A stretch of 64,000 bases of DNA from Nocardiopsis sp. NRRL B-16309. Lineage in GTDB: Bacteria; Actinomycetota; Actinomycetes; Streptosporangiales; Streptosporangiaceae. Both the position numbers and the translations under genes were made by a program. Of the stretch, positions 8,001-14,373 are shown in pieces. The stretch is taken from the NCBI RefSeq assembly GCF_001279585.1, contig NZ_LGEC01000058.1, forward strand, positions 204,240-268,239. The letters are read 5' to 3'. A model generated the notes under the pieces. The model was not told where the DNA came from, searched no databases, and was given only the letters and a program-made list of their open reading frames with translations. Each line of letters begins with the position of its first letter. The first letter of the stretch is position 1.

Positions 8001-9295
8001 TCGGGCCCGCGCACACCGTCCTCGGGCTCCCGGGCCCGGCCGACACCGCCACCGGCCTGGCCTTCGCGCTCGGCTGCCTGCTGGCGGGCGTGCTGGCGGT
8101 GCTCGCTGCCCGGCTGGTGGACCGGCCCCGCGCCCTCCACGCCGCCGCGCTCGCGGGTCCGGCCGCGCTCGTCCCGCTGCCGGTCGCCCTCGGCGCGCCG
8201 TTCCTGTTCTCGCTCGTGTGGACGCTGGCGGTGGGCGCCGGGCTGGCACTGTGGGCGGCGCGCCTGGCGGATCCGCGGCTGAGCCGCCTGCCCGCGTCGA
8301 CCGGCCTCTTCGTCCTGCTGCTCGGGTTCGGCTGGTCCCTGGCCGAACCGTTCACGACCGCGGCGGTACTGGCGTTCGTCGCCGTGGCCGCCTCCTTCGC
8401 CGCGGCCCTGTCCCGGACCACGGTCACGGCCGTGGGCGCCACGGCCCTGGCCACCGCCGCCACCGGCGGGCTGGCGCTGGCCCTGCCGCTGGCCCTGGAC
8501 CTGCCCGTGCAGCTCGCCGCCCTGGGGCCCCTGCTGGTGGTCGCCGGAGTGGCGGCGGTCGCGCCCCGGCTGCGGTCGCCGCTGCTGGAGGCCACCGAGG
8601 TCCCGGCCGCGGTGTGGGCCCTGGTGGTCCTGGGCCTCAGCTCGCTCGCGCACACCGCGGTCCCAGTGCCGGGCCCCGAGCGGTACGGCGCGTTCGCCGA
8701 ACCCCGGCCGGAGCTGGTCGCGGTCGCCCTGGCGGTGCTCGGCGTGATCTCGCTGGGCAGCGCGGTCCGTCCCGGCCGACGGCCGCTGGCCGTGGTCGGC
8801 GGGCTGCTGATGCTCGCCGCGATGTGGACGGTGCTGGCCGCCTGGGACGTCGGCGTCGCCGAGGCCTACACGGTCGTGCCGGCGCTGGCCGCGCTGGTCC
8901 TGGGCTGGGAGTGGAGCCGCAAGGCCAAGGTCCCGCCGTCGAGCTGGGCCGCCTACGGGGGCGGGCTGGCGCTGCTCCTGCTGCCGACGGTCGGGCTGGT
9001 GCTGGGAGGACAGGACCTGCTCTGGCGGGTGCCGGCCCTCCTCGCCGCGGGCCTGGCCGTGGCCGTGTGGGGGCTGCGCGGACGGCTCCAGGCGGCACTG
9101 GTGATCGGTGGCGCGGCGCTGGTCCTGACCTCGCTGCGGGCCTTCGGTCCGCCGCTGTGGGACCTGACCGTGCTCCTGCCGAACTGGGTACCGTTCGCGG
9201 CGGCCGGCGCGCTGCTGCTGGTCGTCGGGGCCCGCTACGAGGCGAACCTGGCACGCCTGCGCCGACTCGGTCGCACGGTCGCCGCCATGCGGTGA
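5030..9295 (+). CDS. SCO7613-type giant polytopic membrane protein
   Basis: About 1421 residues. The N-terminus is a zinc ribbon (CPDC and CPRC pairs, spaced as in rubredoxin knuckles), then a short Arg/Leu helix (LWEIDTQLVDLADRSRRLRAERSEV) that looks coiled-coil, a Pro/Ala linker, and from about residue 135 to the end several dozen hydrophobic helices arranged in internal repeats. A motif of the type GLAWALPExYTS recurs at least twice and LVPLPV-type segments recur several times, so the membrane part arose by duplication. It resembles the family annotated in Streptomyces as SCO7613 C-terminal domain-containing membrane proteins, whose function is unknown. The start is uncertain: ATGs at 4994, 5021 and 5030 are in frame and none has a clear ribosome site. 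Two terminators follow. Confidence 0.85.
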   Translation: MNAHGSPPPAAPPLRCPDCAAPLRPGAAACPRCALVLVGPLAQRLWEIDTQLVDLADRSRRLRAERSEVHRLLRRESGAPRPVGEPAAPVAPGHAARSGPSGPPAPHAGPQAGPVPVGAYHRAQVPPPAPRRSELSQLSAQNLILGLGGLLVGIAALVFAVWTWSDLTTGTRALILTLTTLFFAGVALPLHRRGLASTAETFGALGAALLCVDALALYLVSDGITNGPGYAAAALAVIGALLVLYPLLVPLRAPRVIAVLLVQPVPVLLVAASSWDGRWPWMLTALAVTALLDVLVGTRLGAPRPGVPVRTLHVVALVVWALTIGFTVLAVALMSSVTDPLRWWSVAATLLVSGAASLLLARQPRTTPAERARGRFHTVAGLLALGLVPLAAGPAHLPVLPRVPGRVWSDDPSLAMRTATDVLGLVPVGSAVPSAPAQLSAILVGAVLAVGVAALPRRALLVPVLALVAPPTLLPVPLLLGFPLVAASVWALLLGAALIVWATLLRTGHRSRVPAVTGFLTLLTGLAWALPEWYTSAAALLLVATSALVAALAVNRTAGDRAEGPAATLYAAATALWLVVLLVGAPLLVSLLAMPRPDRIQWWLLAALALLAGATALRLGRTAPPFGNGSVADPRPALTWAGLLLLPLAPLAAVVQGPPSAPLFAGPHGVWAAPLAEMLEPASAVLGYSAPPGAGAAALSALGLLAASALAVGTVRLADRRLVSAAMALTVPAALVPLPVVLGLPYVVAVVWALAVGAALTLSVARTGDRPHAWVATATGLATLLLGLAWALPERYTSLVAAVLLACAALLGSLELRRLGRPGTDGPGSPVRLVYSSVLGIGVADLVLVGALVADSAAAVRHTPAVWALAALAVLGIATTALVVGRLPYAGPWPTTVGATPAGAGPAPQGYAGAGGFRTPGAAPVPGAPPAARGGAPRPTIRPAPSVSPYSVLGLVLLTIAPLVAGPPGLPVFAFAPWGHGVAAAPPEALIGPAHTVLGLPGPADTATGLAFALGCLLAGVLAVLAARLVDRPRALHAAALAGPAALVPLPVALGAPFLFSLVWTLAVGAGLALWAARLADPRLSRLPASTGLFVLLLGFGWSLAEPFTTAAVLAFVAVAASFAAALSRTTVTAVGATALATAATGGLALALPLALDLPVQLAALGPLLVVAGVAAVAPRLRSPLLEATEVPAAVWALVVLGLSSLAHTAVPVPGPERYGAFAEPRPELVAVALAVLGVISLGSAVRPGRRPLAVVGGLLMLAAMWTVLAAWDVGVAEAYTVVPALAALVLGWEWSRKAKVPPSSWAAYGGGLALLLLPTVGLVLGGQDLLWRVPALLAAGLAVAVWGLRGRLQAALVIGGAALVLTSLRAFGPPLWDLTVLLPNWVPFAAAGALLLVVGARYEANLARLRRLGRTVAAMR

Positions 9296-9320
9296 CCGAA
9301 GGCCCACCCCGGCCCGAGAG

Positions 9321-9350
9321 GCCCCCGCGGGAAGGTGGACCCGCGGGGGC
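9321..9350. terminator. First of two terminator hairpins
   Basis: GCCCCCGCGGG and its exact complement enclose an eight-base loop, 25 bases after the membrane-protein stop. Confidence 0.7.
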
Positions 9351-9366
9351 GCGGACCGCCTCCGTG

Positions 9367-9417
9367 CCCGGACCGACCGCCCCGGGCGGGGGCGGAGCCC
9401 GGGGCGGTCGGTCCGGG
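9367..9417. terminator. Second, 21-bp perfect terminator hairpin
   Basis: A perfect 21-bp inverted repeat (first arm 9367-9387, second arm 9397-9417, nine-base loop) sits between convergent genes and can serve both strands. Confidence 0.85.
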
Positions 9418-9446
9418 ACAGGGCGGCCCGTGGCGGGCCGCCCGGA

Positions 9447-10757
9447 TCAGCTCTCCAGCATCTCCGTGACCAGCGCGGCGATCGGCGAGCGCTCGGAGCG
9501 GGTCAGGGTGACGTGCGCGAACAGCGGGTGGCCCTTGAGCTTCTCGATCACCGCGACGACGCCGTCGTACCGGCCCACCCGCAGGTTGTCCCGCTGGGCG
9601 ATGTCGTGGGTGAGCACCACCCGCGAGTTCTCACCGAGCCGGGAGAGCACCGTGAGCAGGACCCCGCGCTCCAGGGACTGGGCCTCGTCCACAATGACGA
9701 ACGCGTCGTGCAGCGAGCGCCCCCGGATGTGCGTGAGCGGCAGGACCTCCAGCATGCCGCGGTCGACGATCTCCTCGATGACCTCCTCGGTGGTCACCGC
9801 CGACAGGGTGTCGTGCACCGCCTGGCCCCACGGGGTCATCTTGTCGTTCTCGGTGCCGGGGAGGTAGCCCAGCTCCTGGCCGCCCACCGCGTACAGCGGG
9901 CGGAACACCATCACCTTGCGGTGCTGGCGGCGCTCCAGGACCGACTCCAGGCCCGCGCACAACGCGAGCGCCGACTTGCCGGTGCCCGCGCGCCCGCCCA
10001 GGGACACGATGCCGACGTCGGGGTCGGTGAGCAGGTCCAGCGCGACCCGCTGCTCGGCGCTGCGCCCGTGCAGACCGAACACGTCCCGGTCGCCGCGTAC
10101 GAGCTTCACCGACTTGTCCGGCTGCACCCGGCCCAGCGCCTTGCCGCGCTCGGAGACCAGCACCAGGCCCGTGTGGCAGGGCAGGTCGCGGGCCTCCTCG
10201 ATGTCGCTCGCGCCGCTCTCGAACAGCTCCCCGATCTGGTGGGCGGGCACGTCCAGCTCGGCCATGCCGGTCCAGCCGTGCTCGATGGCCAGCTCCGCGC
10301 GGTACTCGTCGGCCGGGAGCCCGATGGCGGACGCCTTGATCCGCATCGGCAGGTCCTTGCTGACCAGGACGACGTCGCCCTCCTCGCCGTCCTGGCCGGG
10401 CTCGCTCCCATGCGGCGCGGCCTGGAGGTTGCGGGCCACCGTCAGGATCCGGGTGTCGTTGTCGCCCAGCCGGAAACCCGCCGGCAGGATCGACGGATCG
10501 CTGTGGTTGAGCTCGACGCGCAGCGTGCCGCCCTGGTCGTTCACAGGAACCGGATCGTCAAGGCGGCCGTTGGCGACGCGGAGGTCGTCCAGGAGGCGGA
10601 GCGCCCGACGAGCGAAGTACCCGAGTTCCGGGTCGTGACGCTTGCTCTCCAGCTCGGTGATCACCACCACGGGGATGACCACCTGGTGCTCGGCGAACCG
10701 GGTCACGGCCATCGGGTCGGCGAGCAGGACGCTGGTGTCGAGCACGTAGACGCGCAT
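9447..10757 (-). CDS. phoH2: PhoH2: PIN ribonuclease domain fused to PhoH ATPase
   Basis: A 436-residue two-domain protein. Residues 1-140 are a PIN nuclease domain beginning MRVYVLDTSVLLADP with the first metal-binding Asp at 7, followed by ITELE and GDNDTRIL acidic motifs. From about residue 230 comes a PhoH-type ATPase with Walker A GRAGTGKS near 255 and the Walker B region FVIVDEAQS. PhoH2 proteins are ATP-dependent RNA helicase/ribonucleases, characterised in Mycobacterium. The ATG at 10757 is chosen because GGAGGTAGGAGAGGGA directly precedes it; the frame is open further upstream but lacks such a site. The mycobacterial gene is also near fum and uppS. No small antitoxin frame is visible upstream. 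Confidence 0.92.
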   Translation of the reverse strand: MRVYVLDTSVLLADPMAVTRFAEHQVVIPVVVITELESKRHDPELGYFARRALRLLDDLRVANGRLDDPVPVNDQGGTLRVELNHSDPSILPAGFRLGDNDTRILTVARNLQAAPHGSEPGQDGEEGDVVLVSKDLPMRIKASAIGLPADEYRAELAIEHGWTGMAELDVPAHQIGELFESGASDIEEARDLPCHTGLVLVSERGKALGRVQPDKSVKLVRGDRDVFGLHGRSAEQRVALDLLTDPDVGIVSLGGRAGTGKSALALCAGLESVLERRQHRKVMVFRPLYAVGGQELGYLPGTENDKMTPWGQAVHDTLSAVTTEEVIEEIVDRGMLEVLPLTHIRGRSLHDAFVIVDEAQSLERGVLLTVLSRLGENSRVVLTHDIAQRDNLRVGRYDGVVAVIEKLKGHPLFAHVTLTRSERSPIAALVTEMLES

Positions 10758-10900
10758 TCCCTCTCCTACCTCCGGGACGGGGGCGGTGGGGGACTGGGTG
10801 TCGCGGCGATCGGTCGAGGAACTAGCCACTCGTTCTCCCCTTGGGCACCACTGGGGCACCCTACTGTCACGGGATCATGGAGGACCGGGACCAAGCCCCT

Positions 10901-10920
10901 GAGGGCCGGGTCCGGCCCTC
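10901..10920 (-). terminator. Short hairpin downstream of uppS
   Basis: GAGGGCCGG and CCGGCCCTC form a compact inverted repeat in the 340-bp gap between phoH2 and uppS. It could end uppS transcription, but it lies 180 bp after the stop. I see no gene in the rest of the gap. Confidence 0.4.
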
Positions 10921-11099
10921 CTCGTCGAAGTTCCTCGATGACGCAGGAGTTCAAAGAGCCGGGGCCTCCCGAACGGGTGGACGGACGCCACCCGCCTTTT
11001 CCGACGCTACGCGCCCGTGAACCCCGGGTCCAGGCCCCCGTCCCTCCACGCGGTGAACACCGCGTTAAGGGGACGGCCGACAGGGAGCTGCTGAGGGGA

Positions 11100-11861
11100 T
11101 CAGGAGCCGAAGCGGCGGTTGCGCGCGCCGTACGAGCGCAGTGCACGCAGGAAGTCCACTCTGCGGAACGCGGGCCAGTAGACCTCGCAGAAGTAGAACT
11201 CCGAGTGCACGCTCTGCCAGAGCATGAAGCCGGACAGGCGCTGTTCCCCGGACGTGCGGATGAGCAGGTCGGGGTCGGGCTGGCCGCGCGTGTAGAGATG
11301 CCGTGCGATGTCCTCGATGTCCAGGCGCTCGGCCAGCTCCTGGATACCGGTGCCCTTGGCCGCTTCCTCGTGGAGGAGCGACCGAACCGCATCAGCGATC
11401 TCACGTCTACCCCCATACCCGACGGCGACGTTGACAACCAGGCCAGGGTTGCCGGATGTGGCCGACTCCGCCTCCTTGAGCGCACGGGCGGTGGAGTCGG
11501 GCAGCACGTCGAGGGCGCCCACGGGGCGCGTGTTCCAGCCCTCCTCGCGCAGCCGCGCGATGGTGGCCTCGATGATGCGCACCAGCGGGCCCAGCTCCGA
11601 CTCGTCCCGGGTGAGGTTGTCGGTGGACAGCATCCACAGCGTGACGACCTGCACTCCGAGCTCGTCGCACCAGCGGAGGAGCTCGAAGATCTTGTCCGCG
11701 CCGGCCTGGTGGCCCTGTTCGGCCCCCCGCATGCCGCTGCTCTTCGCCCACCGGCGGTTCCCGTCCATCGCGACACCGACGTGCCGCGGGATCTCCTGGC
11801 TGGTCAGGCGGCGTTCCAGCCGCCTTTCATAGAGCCAGTACAGGGGGTCACGAAGCCCCAT
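11100..11861 (-). CDS. uppS: Isoprenyl transferase (cis-prenyl diphosphate synthase)
   Basis: The enzyme adds isopentenyl diphosphate units in cis to an allylic primer, making the polyprenyl carrier lipid for wall synthesis. The 253 residues fit the family. The conserved MDGNRRWAK is at 32-40 with the catalytic Asp33, LSTDNL and FGG/GYGGRREI-type segments follow, and the C-terminal signature RTSGEQRLSGFMLWQS with EFYFCEVYWP is intact. The initial MGLRDPLYWLYERRL is typical of actinobacterial members. The neighbourhood (phoH2, mca, YyaL-type protein) matches that around Rv1086 in Mycobacterium. Product chain length cannot be told from sequence alone. Confidence 0.95.
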   Translation of the reverse strand: MGLRDPLYWLYERRLERRLTSQEIPRHVGVAMDGNRRWAKSSGMRGAEQGHQAGADKIFELLRWCDELGVQVVTLWMLSTDNLTRDESELGPLVRIIEATIARLREEGWNTRPVGALDVLPDSTARALKEAESATSGNPGLVVNVAVGYGGRREIADAVRSLLHEEAAKGTGIQELAERLDIEDIARHLYTRGQPDPDLLIRTSGEQRLSGFMLWQSVHSEFYFCEVYWPAFRRVDFLRALRSYGARNRRFGS

Positions 11862-11958
11862 GGGCGAAACCTCTCAGAGCTGGAGCATGGCCGACACGCA
11901 CACTCGTGTGGCTGATGTGCCGACGGGGATGGGATCCAGGGTAGTTCGCCGCGGGACT

Positions 11959-12576
11959 CTACGTCACGGTCAGGGACTTGCGCACGTGCTTGCGGCCCTG
12001 GTGGATGCGGGACTTGACGGTGCCCAGGGCGAGGTTGAGCTCTGAGGCGATCTCGTTGTAGTCCATCTGGCACAGGTCGCGCAGCACCAGGGGCGCCACG
12101 AGGTTGGGGCGCTCCTTCTCCAACTGGTCGAGGGCCTCCAGGAGGTCGATGCGCGAACCGGCGATGACACTCGTGGTGCGGGGGTCGCTCTGCGGGGGCA
12201 TGCGCTCGGCCTCGGTGGGGTACTCGGCCGAACGGCGCTTCATCGAGCGGTAGGTCTGGCGTGCGGAGTTGGACACCACGGTGTAGAGCCACGTGGTGAA
12301 GAGCGAGTCGCCCTTGAAGCTGTCGATCTTGCGCGCCACGCGCAGCAGCGCGTCCTGGCAGGCCTCCTCGGCGTCCTGCCGGTAGGGCAGGAAGCGGGCG
12401 CACCGGCGCAGCACCTCCGGCTGGATCCGGCGGAGCAGGTCGTCCAGCGCCGCGGCGTCGCCCGCCTTGGCGCGGCGCGCGAGCTCCTCCAGCTCCTCGT
12501 CGACGTTGCTCGCCACCCGCCGGCGGGGCTTGGGCGCCGAGTGGTCGGCCTGGTCTTCGTACTCGCCACTGCTCAT
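11959..12576 (-). CDS. ECF-type RNA polymerase sigma factor, divergent from a kinase
   Basis: A 205-residue sigma-70 family factor with regions 2 and 4 only. Region 2 spans about 50-115 with the acidic DAEEACQDALLRV that contacts core polymerase and FTTWLYTVVSNSARQ for promoter melting and -10 recognition. Region 4 spans about 145-200 with the helix-turn-helix YNEIASELNLALGTVKSRIHQGRK. The start at 12576 has GGGAGAG eight bases upstream. No anti-sigma gene is adjacent; instead a membrane Ser/Thr kinase is divergently encoded 305 bp away. Several ECF groups are known to be coupled to such kinases, in one case (EcfP) by phosphorylating a region 2.2 that lacks negative charge. Here the acidic residues are present, so that exact mechanism is not indicated. 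Confidence 0.9.
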   Translation of the reverse strand: MSSGEYEDQADHSAPKPRRRVASNVDEELEELARRAKAGDAAALDDLLRRIQPEVLRRCARFLPYRQDAEEACQDALLRVARKIDSFKGDSLFTTWLYTVVSNSARQTYRSMKRRSAEYPTEAERMPPQSDPRTTSVIAGSRIDLLEALDQLEKERPNLVAPLVLRDLCQMDYNEIASELNLALGTVKSRIHQGRKHVRKSLTVT

Positions 12577-12813
12577 GGCTGGCTCTCTCCCTGGCTGACG
12601 GCGGACATCCGTCCGTTGGAGGACGCGTGGGCGTCCACGATGGATCACGCGTCACGTGGACGCGGACCGGCTCCTGCCGGTCCGCCGCACCGGTGACCGG
12701 GTTTCGGCCACCATTCCATGGTGCACACGACTCTCCGGGCATTCCACCCGGTTTCGCCGCCCTCACGCACCGGTGCCACCCGAAGACGTGGATCATATCC
12801 GCGAAAGCGAATG

Positions 12814-12853
12814 CGAACGCGTAGATGGTGTATTAGTGGGCAACGAACGCGTA
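12814..12853. promoter_or_regulatory. Direct repeats around a putative -10 in the sigma/kinase intergenic region
   Basis: CGAACGCGTA occurs at 12814-12823 and 12844-12853, exactly 30 bp apart (about three helical turns), on either side of TATTAG at 12831-12836, a plausible -10 for the kinase gene. The arrangement suggests a regulator binding twice on one DNA face. The remainder of the 305-bp gap (12577-12881) shows no gene. Confidence 0.4.
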
Positions 12854-12881
12854 CGCACCCCCCTGACAGACCGAGGCGGAA

Positions 12882-14249
12882 ATGAGTCAACCGGAGGCCT
12901 TCGGGCGCTACCGCGTCATACGACGCCTGGGCTCCGGTTCGTTCGCCACGGTATGGCTCGCCCAGGACGATCTGCTCAACTATCCGGTCGCCATCAAGGT
13001 ACTCGCCGAGAACTGGGCGCACCAGATGGACATCCAGCACCGTTTCCTGGAGGAGGCGCGCATCCTGCGCCAGACCGACTCCACGTGGCTGGTGGCCGTC
13101 CACGACGTGGACGTCCTGCCCGACGGGCGGCCGTACATGGTGATGACCTACGCGGACCAGGGCAGCGTCTCCGACCTCGTCAACCGAGGTCAGCTGCCCT
13201 TGGACGAGGCCCTGCGGCTGCTGACCGAAATCGGCCAGGGCATCACCGTGCTACACAACCACGGCACGATCCACCGCGACATCAAGCCCTCCAACGTGCT
13301 GCTCCAGTCGTCACCCGTGGGGCAGAGGGTGCTGGTGGCGGACCTGGGGTTCGCCAAGTCCATCGACGAGGCCTCGGGCTTCACTGCGGCCGCCGGAACC
13401 CCCGGCTACATGTCGCCGGAACAGAGCATCCCCGGCGGTGACCTGGACGTCCGCTCGGACGTGTACTCGCTGGGCGCGGTCGCCTACGAGCTCATCACGG
13501 GGCGTCCGCCCTCCCGGCCGCCGGTGCGCATCGCACCTGGCCGGATCCGGCCAGGTCTGCCCCCGGCGCTGGACGACCTCATCCTGTCCGCACTTTCGGT
13601 GGACCGGGAAAGCCGCCCGGCGGACGCCAAAACCTTCACCGACCGCGTCAGGGCGATCCGTATGGCACCGGACCTGCCGCGCGCGGACCCGTGGTGGCAG
13701 CGGTACCGGATGCCCTGGCGCCGCGCCGCCGTGCTCGCCTCGGCCCTGGTCGTCCTGGGCGCCGTGCTGACCGCCTCGGTCGGCAGCCCCGGCCAGTCGC
13801 TGACCACGGTGCGCATGGCGTCCCAGGGGATCTCCATGACCGTCCCGCTCGTGTGGGCCAAGGACTTCCACCCGACCATGGCGGCCCGACCGGCGGCCAC
13901 GAGCGCCGGTGCCGACACGGGCATGCTCGTGGCCACCGACTCCGACCACTGGGACGACACGGACGTCCCCTCCTACGGGGTGTACACGACCGTGCTCCCC
14001 GGCTCGCTCGTCCTGGACGGCGTCGCCGACGCCGACGCGTGCGAGGGCACGCCGTTGGAACGCGGGATCGCCCTGAACGGCTGGGAGGGCTCGGCGTGGG
14101 ACTGGCCCGACTGCAACGGCTCGGGCGCGTTCACCAGCCTCGCCGTGCACACGGCGGACGAGCCCACGACGGTGTACATGGAGGTCCGCCAGCCGCACCA
14201 CAGGCCGGACCTGGTGGACGAGATGGTGAACGGGCTGCGGCTCTCCTGA
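12882..14249 (+). CDS. Transmembrane Ser/Thr protein kinase with DLG in place of DFG
   Basis: A 455-residue membrane kinase. The glycine loop GSGSFA is at 17-22, the ATP lysine at 39 (VAIKVL), HRDIKPSN at 131-138, and the metal motif reads DLG at 154-156; the APE region is SPEQ after GTPGYM. The conservative F-to-L change keeps the metal-binding Asp, so activity is likely. One membrane helix lies at about 280-301, leaving an extracytoplasmic domain of about 150 residues with two or three cysteines and a VPLVWAKDFHP start, which I do not recognise. GAGGCGG is just ahead of the ATG. It is divergent from an ECF sigma gene, which makes signalling from outside the cell to that sigma factor plausible but unproven. 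Confidence 0.92.
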   Translation: MSQPEAFGRYRVIRRLGSGSFATVWLAQDDLLNYPVAIKVLAENWAHQMDIQHRFLEEARILRQTDSTWLVAVHDVDVLPDGRPYMVMTYADQGSVSDLVNRGQLPLDEALRLLTEIGQGITVLHNHGTIHRDIKPSNVLLQSSPVGQRVLVADLGFAKSIDEASGFTAAAGTPGYMSPEQSIPGGDLDVRSDVYSLGAVAYELITGRPPSRPPVRIAPGRIRPGLPPALDDLILSALSVDRESRPADAKTFTDRVRAIRMAPDLPRADPWWQRYRMPWRRAAVLASALVVLGAVLTASVGSPGQSLTTVRMASQGISMTVPLVWAKDFHPTMAARPAATSAGADTGMLVATDSDHWDDTDVPSYGVYTTVLPGSLVLDGVADADACEGTPLERGIALNGWEGSAWDWPDCNGSGAFTSLAVHTADEPTTVYMEVRQPHHRPDLVDEMVNGLRLS

Positions 14250-14274
14250 TTCCTTGGGCCTCTGTGTTCTTCTG

Positions 14275-14338
14275 GGGCCTCCGCTCGTTCCTCGCTTCGG
14301 CCCGTGCTCGGGCGCCTTCGAGACCGCGCCTTCGCGCC
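14275..14338 (+). repeat. Dispersed repeat B, copy 1
   Basis: Two blocks lie between the kinase stop and the next gene. Block 2 (14275-14303, starting gggcctccgctcgttcctcg) matches the complement of 43340-43368 with one mismatch in 29 bases. Block 1 (14304-14338, starting gtgctcgggcgccttcgaga) matches the complement of 43450-43484 with about four mismatches in 35. The block order differs between the two loci. Confidence 0.8.
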
Positions 14339-14373
14339 CTACGGACGTGGCTCACGGGGTCCTGGACCGGGCG

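Noticed and set aside
4510..9867. A 1785-codon plus-strand open frame overlapping the giant membrane protein
   Set aside because: It is a third-position shadow of the real gene: Arg/Pro/Gly-rich, no domains, and it runs on into the convergent phoH2 gene.
9447..10757. phoH2 as a toxin-antitoxin operon with a small upstream antitoxin
   Set aside because: The upstream extension of the frame lacks its own start with a ribosome site and has spacer-like composition.
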